Assembly (NCBI RefSeq): GCF_050433505.1
Contig: NZ_JBNPXC010000002.1
Coordinates: 248,001 to 312,000, forward strand
DNA: 64,000 bases
Direction: 5' to 3'
Source: Methanobacterium_D oryzae
GTDB lineage: Archaea; Methanobacteriota; Methanobacteria; Methanobacteriales; Methanobacteriaceae
The translations under genes and the position numbers were made by a program. The notes under the pieces are model-generated. The model made no database searches and had not been told where the DNA came from. It saw only the letters and a program-made list of their open reading frames with translations. Of this stretch, positions 36,284-45,019 are shown one piece after another. The stretch's first letter is position 1. Every line of letters starts with the position of its first letter.

Positions 36284-36601
36284 AATAATCTTTTCTTTTT
36301 AAATTAAGAGAATTAACATAAATTTTATTATTAATGCTATTACTAAAAAAAAACTTCAAATAATACTTCATTTATTTTGAAATCTTTATAATAATTTAGA
36401 GATCATAATAAATAGATATAATATTTAAATAAACATGGTTTTAAATCCTTAAATTAACGCTTTAAATTAGAAAATGAAACTTAATAACTCTTTTTTAAAA
36501 AATTAAAACAAAAGATTTATATGTTTCCAACAACGATCTTATTATGTCAATAACTCCAAATCGGTGTAACTGACAACTGGAAAAACTGGGAGGCAATATT
36601 A
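36284..36601. other. Intergenic region before hydrolase 2
   Basis: About 320 AT-rich bases with no gene. The shared promoter motif is at 36509-36522 and the ribosome-binding GGAGG at 36589-36593. Confidence 0.45.
36509..36522 (+). promoter_or_regulatory. Shared promoter motif, hydrolase 2
   Basis: CAAAAGATTTATAT, identical to the motif in front of hydrolase 3. It lies 79 bases before the ATG. Confidence 0.6.
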
Positions 36602-38875
36602 ATGAAGCGACTTTCGTTGCTTGTAATGCTTCTACTATTAAGTGGAACATTGCTTAATGTAACTAATATATATGCCGCCACAGAAAATTCATTCGTTCCA
36701 GAAACTAACATAAACACAGATATAGTTCAAAATAATACAACAGAACCTCAAAACGATGAGAAAATTCAAAATACTACAGGTATTATGGAAAACAATACAT
36801 CCCAACCTGTAAATAACTTAACAGCACAAAATCTACAGACATCTGAGAATACATCAAATTCAAACGAAAACAAGCAAAATACAACTAATAGCACTAATTT
36901 AACAAACGTTCAAAATTCTACTGACGCCGCAGGAGATGAAGAATATAAAAATGCCCGTGGAATCTGGCTAAAAGCCGAAGATGTGGGCAAATTAAATATA
37001 GATGAAATCAAAAAAGCAGGAATTACAGATATATTCGTTAAAGCTAACATACTAACGACACCCGGATATCAAACGGTGCTAAAAGCACTTTTAGATAAGC
37101 TTAAAAGTACAAATACCAACGTCAGAGTTCATGCATGGGTAACATGCTTCAAAGATCCAAATGGTAAATGGATAGATCCTCAAGGGACCTACAATTACAC
37201 TGTAAAAGTTCCATATACCGTAAAAGTCCAGACTAAATATAAATCATGGTATAAGTCATGGTCAAAATCATGGTATAAATCATGGTACAAATACAATGGT
37301 AAATGGAAATACAAATGGAAGTATAAATGGGAATATACTTGGGAATATACTTGGAAATATAAATTGGAAAACAAGACCCTTTACAAAAATGAAATAAAAT
37401 ACGGTAAAAGCACAGCATATGTCGATGGATTAATAAAATCAATCTCAGATATTGTAAAAAATTATGATATTGATGGAATTCATCTTGATTACATTAGATA
37501 CTCTGGATCTGGCAATAACTCTGCATATCTACATGCAGGAGGAACAGAATCAATAACATCATTTGTTAAAAGGGTGAACACTGCTGTAAAATCAATTAAG
37601 TCTAAAGTTGCAGTTTCAGCGGCAGTAATGCCTGAATGTGCTACTAATGCAAAATATTATGGGCAAAATTACACACAACTTGCAAAATATCTTGATTTCC
37701 TTGTTCCAATGATTTATAAAGGAAATTATAAGAAGAATTCAACTTGGATAGGCACAACAACAAAATGGATAGTTGATCATTCTGGTGGAAAACCAGTTTT
37801 AGTTGGTCTTCAAACCTATGAAAATGATACTAATACTACGCCAATATCATCAAGTGAATTAAACAATGACATAAATGCAGCGATCAGTAACAAAGCCTCT
37901 GGATATGTATTATTCAGATATGGATTGATTGATGATAAATTCTTCAAAAATCCAAATGACAATTCAATCACATTCACATTAACTCAAATTCAAAATGCTG
38001 CAATAAGTATCAAAACGTTCATTGACGGAAATAAAAGGCTTCCAAGTTATATAACAATTGGTACAAAGCAAGTTTCAATGTCTGAAATGCTAAGACTTAT
38101 GGCTATAAGCACATTACAATTAAGCAGCGGTATTAAAACACCAGTAACACTTAAAAATACGGATACACCACGAGATCCATCAGACAATATGATAAATGGG
38201 ACTTTAAACAAGACCGAGTATCTGAAAATAGCCCAAAGAATAAAGTCATATATAGACTCAAAGGGGGTTGCACCAAATTTTGCAACAAGTTCTCTGGGAA
38301 ATATAGGATATGAATCAACCATTTATATGTATGCTAAAATAGTAACATTTTACAAGAGTAATAGCAGGTTACCAAGCTATGTTACAATGAATACATGGAA
38401 AGAGGAAGATATACCATCAGATCTTCAAAAATATTTGAATCCAACCAAAAACTGTCAATCAGATAATGCTAATATTAAAGCACTGGCAGCTTCACTTACT
38501 AAAGGTATAAGTTCAACCTATGATAAAGGAACAAAAATCTTTAACTGGGTAAGAGATAACTTGAGCTATGAATTTTACTACAATACCAAATACGGGGCTG
38601 TAAACACATATCAAAATAAAAAAGGTAATTGTGTTGACCACTCGCATTTGTTGATTGCACTGGCAAGAGCAGCGGGAATTCCAGCAAAATATATGCATGG
38701 AACTTGTAACTTTACAAGTGGAACTGTCTATGGGCATGTCTGGGCACAGTTATATATAAATGGTAAATGGTACAATGCTGATGCAATAAGTTCTAGGAAC
38801 ACATTGGGTGCCATAAATAACTGGAATAAGACTTCAGTAGTAATGAAAGGTAATTATGCTGAATTACCTTTCTAA
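36602..38875 (+). CDS. Secreted hydrolase 2: glycosidase-like barrel, two pseudomurein-binding repeats, C71/transglutaminase-type peptidase
   Basis: 757 residues. Residues 1-25 are a signal peptide (MKRLSLLVML through YAA), then an Asn/Thr-rich linker to ~115. Residues ~117-448 form a DUF4015-like glycosidase barrel (VRVHAWVTCFKD; DGIHLDYIRYSG with Asp291/Asp296; VSAAVMPEC; FLVPMIYKGN). It is interrupted at ~205-258 by a Lys/Trp/Tyr-rich repeat. Residues ~456-598 hold two pseudomurein-binding repeats (ITFTLTQIQNAA and GTLNKTEYLKIAQR). Residues ~640-757 are a transglutaminase-like domain as in PeiW/PeiP, with Cys677, His712 and Asp727. ATG at 36602 is 8 nt after GGAGG. Predicted role: cutting both glycan and peptide links of pseudomurein. 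Confidence 0.78.
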   Translation: MKRLSLLVMLLLLSGTLLNVTNIYAATENSFVPETNINTDIVQNNTTEPQNDEKIQNTTGIMENNTSQPVNNLTAQNLQTSENTSNSNENKQNTTNSTNLTNVQNSTDAAGDEEYKNARGIWLKAEDVGKLNIDEIKKAGITDIFVKANILTTPGYQTVLKALLDKLKSTNTNVRVHAWVTCFKDPNGKWIDPQGTYNYTVKVPYTVKVQTKYKSWYKSWSKSWYKSWYKYNGKWKYKWKYKWEYTWEYTWKYKLENKTLYKNEIKYGKSTAYVDGLIKSISDIVKNYDIDGIHLDYIRYSGSGNNSAYLHAGGTESITSFVKRVNTAVKSIKSKVAVSAAVMPECATNAKYYGQNYTQLAKYLDFLVPMIYKGNYKKNSTWIGTTTKWIVDHSGGKPVLVGLQTYENDTNTTPISSSELNNDINAAISNKASGYVLFRYGLIDDKFFKNPNDNSITFTLTQIQNAAISIKTFIDGNKRLPSYITIGTKQVSMSEMLRLMAISTLQLSSGIKTPVTLKNTDTPRDPSDNMINGTLNKTEYLKIAQRIKSYIDSKGVAPNFATSSLGNIGYESTIYMYAKIVTFYKSNSRLPSYVTMNTWKEEDIPSDLQKYLNPTKNCQSDNANIKALAASLTKGISSTYDKGTKIFNWVRDNLSYEFYYNTKYGAVNTYQNKKGNCVDHSHLLIALARAAGIPAKYMHGTCNFTSGTVYGHVWAQLYINGKWYNADAISSRNTLGAINNWNKTSVVMKGNYAELPF
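37238..37362 (+). repeat. In-frame tandem repeat encoding Lys/Trp/Tyr-rich insert
   Basis: Four consecutive 12-bp units of the form TATAAATCATGG (37238-37285) encode Tyr-Lys-Ser-Trp repeats. A related series follows encoding Lys-Trp-Lys-Tyr and Trp-Glu-Tyr-Thr. The insert lies inside the glycosidase-like domain of hydrolase 2. A Lys/Trp-rich insert without exact repeats is at the same place in hydrolase 1; hydrolase 3 has none. Confidence 0.8.
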
Positions 38876-39520
38876 CCTTCTTTTTTGAAATCATTTATAT
38901 TTTTTATGACCTAAAAATTGTTATAGAATATAATAAAAAAATATAATTATTGATTATATAATGTTTATATACACTAAAAATTCTTCTTAATAATTTCTAT
39001 TTTAAAATTATGTGATAAATTAAATTTCTGAGTTTATTTTTATTAATTTTCTATTTATTCCCGTAATTTGTTTCATAATAGATTAAAAAAGATATTTGGA
39101 GTATATAAAATTAAAATACGTGAATATTGTCACGAAAGTTTTAAAATATAACTTCATATAATGCCTTAAAAGCTTAAAATATTTATTAATTCGTCTTATT
39201 TTAAATTTAAAATTAAAATGAACAAATATATCATTATAAACTCAAATATAAATAGATAACTGTTTCTAAATGGCAATATTCTTTAGAAATTAGTTTCCAG
39301 AAAATTAATGTATAACGAATGCTAATGGATGGATAATATCATTAATCAATTATTATAAAACGCAATTAAAACGTTTTAAATACTAAAAAAAGCTATATTA
39401 ATTCTTTATTTTTGATTTAGACCAAAAGATTTATATTATATATTACACTATCCTCATCTGTAAATAAAATAACCTTAAAATGAGGTTTATTTACAATTTT
39501 GAAAAATAGGAGGCGGTATA
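38876..39520. other. Long intergenic region before hydrolase 3
   Basis: 645 bases, the largest gap in the window, very AT-rich. It carries an inverted repeat CGTGAATATTGTCACG (39119-39134) of unknown meaning, the shared promoter motif at 39423-39436, and the GGAGG at 39509-39513. No gene or known RNA was recognised. Confidence 0.45.
39423..39436 (+). promoter_or_regulatory. Shared promoter motif, hydrolase 3
   Basis: CAAAAGATTTATAT, identical to that of hydrolase 2, 84 bases before the proposed ATC start codon. Confidence 0.6.
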
Positions 39521-42160
39521 ATCAAGCGACACTCGTTGCTTGTAATGCTACTTATTTGTTGTATGGCCATGTCTACTATTGGTAGTTCATTTGCCGCAGC
39601 AAGTAGTGGACAAACAGCGGATAATATCGTAAATACCAATTCTAATATTGAAAATACGATAAATAACCAAAACCCAGTAGAAAATCTACAAAATAACTCT
39701 ACGGATACTCAAGATACATTAAATACTAACCAAACTATTACTGATACAGCATCAGAAACTAGCGTAACACAGCAATCAACACAAAGTACATCAAATACAT
39801 ATTTAAACAGTCAAAATCCAGTAAATACAGAAACAAATACTCAAAACACAGCGGGAGCTGTAAATGTTACAACTGAGAATTCAGTAAATTCAGATTCAAA
39901 TACAGTATCTAATCAGATATCAACAAATATATCAGAAGAACAAGCGGCAGCAGGGGACAACTATACTAATGTTCGAGGTATATGGATAAAAGCTGAAGAT
40001 GTAGGGAATATTTCATTAAGTGAATTAAAGAGTGCAAATATAACAGACGTATTTGTAAAAACAAATTTAATTTCATCTCCCACCTATAAAAGCGTATTAA
40101 CAACTATTATAGGAAAACTACAGAATTCAGGAATTAGGATCCACGCATGGATCACATGTTTTAAAGATGCCAATGGAAACTGGATTGACCCGTCAAACGC
40201 CACACAGCGTACATTTTTACTAAACGGAATTACAGATATTTTAAGTTTTAGTGTAAATGGTTATGGTGTAGACGGTATTCATCTTGATTATGTGAGATAT
40301 TCTGGAGTTGGAGATAATGCAGCTTACAACTATTCAAACGCAACTACAACAATAACATCCTTTATAAGCCAGGTAAAACAATTAATAATATCAAAAAAAC
40401 CAAAAACAGCCCTTTCAGCATCAGTAATGCCTGAAGGAGCAAACAATGCATATTACTATGGACAAGACTATGGACAACTTGCAAAATATCTTGATTTTCT
40501 AGTTCCGATGATTTATAAAGGAAATTATGGGCAGAATTCAACTTGGATCGGCACAACAACAAAATATATTGTTGATCATGCTGTTAATGCTAATGGAATT
40601 AAAATACCTGTAATTGCCGGACTTCAAACATACATTTCAGACTATGATACATCATTAATAACAGCAGATGAATTAAATCAAGACATTAAATCAGCAACAG
40701 ACAATGGAGCATCCGGATATGTATTATTCAGATATGGAATGATCAGTCAGGATTTCTTAAAGCCACCAAGCTTTACTCTAAGCCAGATTAAAGATGCTGC
40801 AGCAAGAGTTAAGGCATTTATTGAAACCAATAAAATGCTACCAAATTTTGTAACTATTGGTACAACTCCGGTTAAAATGTCAGATTTCCTTAAACTGATG
40901 ACAACAAGTGTAATACAATTAAACAGTGGAAAAACAACAGCAATAACACTCCAAAATGTTTTTTCTCCTACAAACTCAACAGGATCATTTAAGGCAGGAA
41001 ACATCAATAAAGCAGGATATTTAGACATTGCAAACAGAATCAATTCATATATTAAGGCTAATGGTTTAGCACCTAATTATGCTACAACCAATCTTGGAAA
41101 AATTCCTTATGAATCTCTTGTTTACATGTACACTAAAATTCTGAACTTCTCCAAAACAAATAATTACTTGCCAAGCTATGTTTCAATGAGTCCAACAATG
41201 AAAATAGCCTCACCAAAAGTGAGTACAATTTCAACAACAACTTTCAGTCTGGATCAGATTAAAAAAGCAGCAACAAGCGTCAAAACATACATTGATACTA
41301 ATAAAGCACTGCCAAACTACTTAACAGTCGGTACTGAACAGGTTAAAATAACAGACTTTTTAAGACTGTTATTAATAGGAACAATTGAAATAAATGAAGG
41401 ATCAAAAGCACCAATATCACTTAAAACAGTGAATGCTTCCGCAACACCAATCGAAAACATTACAAACGGAACAATAGATGAAACAGGATACATTGACCTT
41501 GCAAAAAGAGTAAAAGCTTTCATTGATGCAAACGGTGCAATACCTAATCACGCTACAACTACTCTAGGTGAAATGAAGTTTGAATCTTTAGTTTACACGT
41601 TCTCAAAGATACTCAACTTCTATGATACAAACAGCAGACTTCCAAGTTATGTTTCAGTGGATCCATGGAGTAAAGTTTCAACTTCCAGCATGCAAGTGCC
41701 TGATGAATTACTGAAATACCTTGCAGCGACTACAAACTGTCAAGTGAATGATCCAAAGATTAAAGCACTTGCAGCTTCAATAACAGCAGGTAAAACAACA
41801 GCATATGCTAAAGCAGTAGCAATATTCAACTGGGTAAGAGATAATATAGGTTATTCTTTCTATTATAACACCAAATATGGTGCAGTAGGAACTTTAAATG
41901 CAAAAACAGGAAACTGTGTAGATACATCTCACCTTTTAATAGCTCTTTCAAGAGCTGCAGGACTACCTGCAATGTATGTCCACGGTACATGTCAGTTTAC
42001 AAGTGGAAGCTGGTATGGACACGTATGGGCTAGAATATGGGTAGATGGTAAATGGTATGCTGCAGATGCAACAAGTTCCAGAAACACATTCGGCGTTGTT
42101 AATAATTGGAATACAGCTACATACACATTAAAAGGTACATATGCTTCATTACCATTTTAG
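39521..42160 (+). CDS. Secreted hydrolase 3: glycosidase-like barrel, four pseudomurein-binding repeats, C71/transglutaminase-type peptidase (ATC start)
   Basis: 879 residues from an ATC at 39521, 7 nt after GGAGG. This start restores Lys-Arg-His before the hydrophobic signal core and aligns codon by codon with ATG-AAG-CGA of hydrolase 2; TTG at 39536 has no ribosome-binding site. Signal peptide to about residue 26, then an Asn/Thr/Gln-rich linker to ~145. Barrel ~147-410 with DGIHLDYVRYSG (Asp251, Asp256) and no Lys/Trp insert. Four pseudomurein-binding repeats at ~415-710, as two tandem A-B pairs. The C-terminal peptidase domain carries Cys799 (TGNCVDTSHLL), His834 (YGHVWAR) and Asp849 (YAADATSS). 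Confidence 0.78.
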   Translation: MKRHSLLVMLLICCMAMSTIGSSFAAASSGQTADNIVNTNSNIENTINNQNPVENLQNNSTDTQDTLNTNQTITDTASETSVTQQSTQSTSNTYLNSQNPVNTETNTQNTAGAVNVTTENSVNSDSNTVSNQISTNISEEQAAAGDNYTNVRGIWIKAEDVGNISLSELKSANITDVFVKTNLISSPTYKSVLTTIIGKLQNSGIRIHAWITCFKDANGNWIDPSNATQRTFLLNGITDILSFSVNGYGVDGIHLDYVRYSGVGDNAAYNYSNATTTITSFISQVKQLIISKKPKTALSASVMPEGANNAYYYGQDYGQLAKYLDFLVPMIYKGNYGQNSTWIGTTTKYIVDHAVNANGIKIPVIAGLQTYISDYDTSLITADELNQDIKSATDNGASGYVLFRYGMISQDFLKPPSFTLSQIKDAAARVKAFIETNKMLPNFVTIGTTPVKMSDFLKLMTTSVIQLNSGKTTAITLQNVFSPTNSTGSFKAGNINKAGYLDIANRINSYIKANGLAPNYATTNLGKIPYESLVYMYTKILNFSKTNNYLPSYVSMSPTMKIASPKVSTISTTTFSLDQIKKAATSVKTYIDTNKALPNYLTVGTEQVKITDFLRLLLIGTIEINEGSKAPISLKTVNASATPIENITNGTIDETGYIDLAKRVKAFIDANGAIPNHATTTLGEMKFESLVYTFSKILNFYDTNSRLPSYVSVDPWSKVSTSSMQVPDELLKYLAATTNCQVNDPKIKALAASITAGKTTAYAKAVAIFNWVRDNIGYSFYYNTKYGAVGTLNAKTGNCVDTSHLLIALSRAAGLPAMYVHGTCQFTSGSWYGHVWARIWVDGKWYAADATSSRNTFGVVNNWNTATYTLKGTYASLPF

Positions 42161-42217
42161 GTAAGGCATATGTCTTAATTTTCTTTTTTTTAAATTAAAT
42201 AAAAATAATTAAAGTTT

Positions 42218-44314
42218 TTAAGGATCAAAATTCATTGAGTTTTTCGGTTGTTCATAAAAATTAATTATAAATTCGGTACCATTGGCCCTATTAATCTTCA
42301 TAGTGCCATCAAGCTGATCTACAAGTGCATTTACTAATTGTAAACCTAAAGTATTAGTATTTTTGAAATCTGTATCTAAAGATAGTCCAATACCATCATC
42401 ACTTACAATTAAATTATATTTGTTCTTATTTTTAGAGAACTTTATGTAGATATTCCCATGATTATTTTTTGATAGCCTTTCAGGGTTATTGACGAGATCA
42501 GGAAACGCATGCTTGATAACATTTGTTATAAGTTCATTAATTATTAATCCACAAGGAATTGCTGTATTGATATCTAAATAAAGATCTTCAGTATCTATAT
42601 TAAGTTTTATTAGCTCTGAATTAATGTAATTTGAGCTATAAAGTTCATTTATTAAACTTTTAATGTAATCTGCAAAATTAATTCTTGCAAGATTATCAGA
42701 TTGATATAATTTTTCATGAACCATTCCCATTGCCTTAATACGACTTTGGCTCTCTTTTAAAACATTTAAAGTACCTTCTTCACTTACATATCTTGATTGA
42801 AGATTTAATAGACTTGAGATAATCTGCATATTATTTTTAACCCTATGATGAATTTCCTGTAAAAGAATGTTTTTTTCTTTTAATGAATTTTTAAGCTTTT
42901 CTTCAGATTCCTTACTGTCTGTTATATCTGTTATAAACCCTTCTAATGACAAAAGTTCTCCATATTCTGAAAATACTCCTCTACCTTGTTCCCAAACAAA
43001 TTTTTCCTTTAAATCTGCAGTATTTATTCTATAAATTAGTTTAAATGGTCTTTTTTCCTCTAAAGCATTCTGGATTTCGCTCCAGACATATTCACGATCG
43101 TCTTCGTGTACTAAATCATTGTAAGCTATTTTTTTATTCATAAGCAGATCTCTAACTGGATATCCAGTTAGTTCAAGACAACCTTCACTTACAAATTCCA
43201 TTGTCCATTGGGGATCATTTTTACACTTATAAGCAACACCAGGCAAATTACTTATAAGGGTTTTAAGCATACGTTGATTCTCTTTTAAATCTGCTTCTGA
43301 CTTTTTATGTTTATCAATATCTGTAATTATAATTAAATGTCCATAGGAAATGTTTTCTTTGTCATATAATGGAGTCTTTTGTAAATTAAACCATTTATTA
43401 TTAATTAATAGTTCAGCATTATTTTCTGATTCTCGATAAAAGGATGTTAATTTTTCATATTTTCCAAAAATATCGTTAAATTTACTACCAATACTATCTG
43501 AAGTAATTTTAAATATTTCCTGCCCTTTAGAATTAATTTCAAGTAACCTATCATCATTATCAAACACAAGAAATCCATTTGTCATGTTTTTAAAAAGTTT
43601 ACTGTGTGCTACAGGGAGAATATTTAATAAATCAAACCTAAAGACACCTATAGCAGCGAAAATGCTTGTTATTCCAAATGCAATAGGAGTTAGGTCTACC
43701 AAAACTGGTGATATTCTCCCCAAATAAATTATATTAAGAATTAGTGGTGTGGCAATACCAATTAAAACCGCCGCAACTTGTAATTTGTAAACTTTAGAGG
43801 AGTTTATAAACATATAAACCATTAATACCATTCCAATTATAAGAAGAGGATAAGAATATAATAGATTTAACCATACAGCCAATCCATGTTTATAAACAAG
43901 TATCACACCTAAATTGGTAGAAACAGGAATAATATTTGCCCATATTAAATGATGCAATTCGTTAGTAAATGCTAGGATGGTTATAAGCGAGGGCATAACT
44001 AGTAAAAGCACAATATAGGGCTTTTTAAGTAATTTTTCATGTTTTCCATAGCTTAAAACAAATAAAAATAAGAAGGGAGAGACAGTAGTTATTCCAATCC
44101 AACTGAATTTTGCCCATAAAATTTTACTTGTTATATCTGGAGATATGAATTCCATTAGAGAACCAAATGACCAGACACATATAGATAACAGTGCAAGAAT
44201 AAAAAATGTATGTAGTTGAATAGATCGCTTTTTAAAGCCATAAACGACTAAAATGAATGATACCAAAAATGTTATTGCAAATCCTGCAGCATAAATCAGA
44301 TATTGTTCATTCAT
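42218..44314 (-). CDS. Membrane sensor histidine kinase, 7TM-PAS-PAS-HisKA_2-HATPase
   Basis: 698 residues. Residues 1-230 contain about seven transmembrane helices of the histidine-kinase N-terminal 7TM type. Two PAS domains follow (about 236-335 and 345-470; second with HEDDREYVWSEIQNAL). Then comes a HisKA_2 dimerisation domain, LLQEIHHRVKNNMQIISSLLNLQSRY (phospho-His at 489/490), and the ATPase part with NELITNVIKHAF (N box) and VSDDGIGL (G1). Such kinases are common in methanogens. No response regulator is adjacent; the nearest stand-alone receiver is at 60738-61163. The ligand is unknown. Confidence 0.9.
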   Translation of the reverse strand: MNEQYLIYAAGFAITFLVSFILVVYGFKKRSIQLHTFFILALLSICVWSFGSLMEFISPDITSKILWAKFSWIGITTVSPFLFLFVLSYGKHEKLLKKPYIVLLLVMPSLITILAFTNELHHLIWANIIPVSTNLGVILVYKHGLAVWLNLLYSYPLLIIGMVLMVYMFINSSKVYKLQVAAVLIGIATPLILNIIYLGRISPVLVDLTPIAFGITSIFAAIGVFRFDLLNILPVAHSKLFKNMTNGFLVFDNDDRLLEINSKGQEIFKITSDSIGSKFNDIFGKYEKLTSFYRESENNAELLINNKWFNLQKTPLYDKENISYGHLIIITDIDKHKKSEADLKENQRMLKTLISNLPGVAYKCKNDPQWTMEFVSEGCLELTGYPVRDLLMNKKIAYNDLVHEDDREYVWSEIQNALEEKRPFKLIYRINTADLKEKFVWEQGRGVFSEYGELLSLEGFITDITDSKESEEKLKNSLKEKNILLQEIHHRVKNNMQIISSLLNLQSRYVSEEGTLNVLKESQSRIKAMGMVHEKLYQSDNLARINFADYIKSLINELYSSNYINSELIKLNIDTEDLYLDINTAIPCGLIINELITNVIKHAFPDLVNNPERLSKNNHGNIYIKFSKNKNKYNLIVSDDGIGLSLDTDFKNTNTLGLQLVNALVDQLDGTMKINRANGTEFIINFYEQPKNSMNFDP

Positions 44315-44413
44315 ATAGCACCAACTGATAATACTGTTTCTAATCGCTTAAATATTATTAACTAATTATTTTATCGAATATTATGAACTAAGTGATATCT
44401 TAACAAATTATTT

Positions 44414-44875
44414 TTAGTGCTGACAATTTTTAAAAATATCCTCATCAAATTCCATTCCCTTGATCCTTTTAATTATCTTACAGGAGCTATCCAAAGGTGC
44501 TTCTTTATATTTTGTTACTTTAATCACTTCTGCATCGATATTTCTTTTTTTAAGTTCTTTTCTAAGTTCATCTAAATTAAAATGCTGATCAGGACCTATA
44601 GCAATTATATCTGGCTTTATTTCATGAACAATTTTAAACATATCACCAGTATGGCCTAAATAAGCTTCATCAACGGGCTTTAACATCTTAACAACTTCTA
44701 ATCTTTGCTCTTCACATACTACGGGCACTCTTTTTTTGGCCTTTACTGTAGAGTCTCTTGCAATAACCACAACTAACTTTGCATCTTCTCCACCAAGTTT
44801 TTTTGCTTCATTTAGATAAAATCCATGCCCTGAATGTACTATATCAAATGTTCCTGTTGCCATTACTGTTTTCAT
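44414..44875 (-). CDS. ribL: Archaeal FAD synthetase RibL
   Basis: Adenylates FMN to FAD. The 153-residue protein belongs to the nucleotidyltransferase superfamily with MATGTFDIVHSGHGFYLN at the start, giving the H-x-G-H motif (His14, His17). IGPDQHFNLDELRKEL and the closing ISSTKIIKRI-type segment, here SSCKIIKRIKGMEF, complete the active site. The size matches archaeal RibL rather than bacterial RibCF. ATG at 44875 lies 4 nt after GGTGG. Glycerol-3-phosphate cytidylyltransferase is the related alternative; archaeal length and residues favour RibL. Confidence 0.88.
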   Translation of the reverse strand: MKTVMATGTFDIVHSGHGFYLNEAKKLGGEDAKLVVVIARDSTVKAKKRVPVVCEEQRLEVVKMLKPVDEAYLGHTGDMFKIVHEIKPDIIAIGPDQHFNLDELRKELKKRNIDAEVIKVTKYKEAPLDSSCKIIKRIKGMEFDEDIFKNCQH

Positions 44876-45019
44876 ATGTCCACCTAGTTTATTTTATGTA
44901 AAAATGATAGTTGAATCAATTAACATTAATCAAAAATCAATTTATTATAGTTATATTTATTCTTTAAGTTATTTTGTGGTGTAAATAATTATTTCTATAA
45001 TAAAAATAAATTGTTTAAT

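Noticed and set aside
39119..39134. Inverted repeat CGTGAATATTGTCACG upstream of hydrolase 3
   Set aside because: It resembles the TetR operator half-sites only loosely, is nearly 400 bases from the gene start, and is not found before the other two hydrolases, so it was not called a regulatory site.
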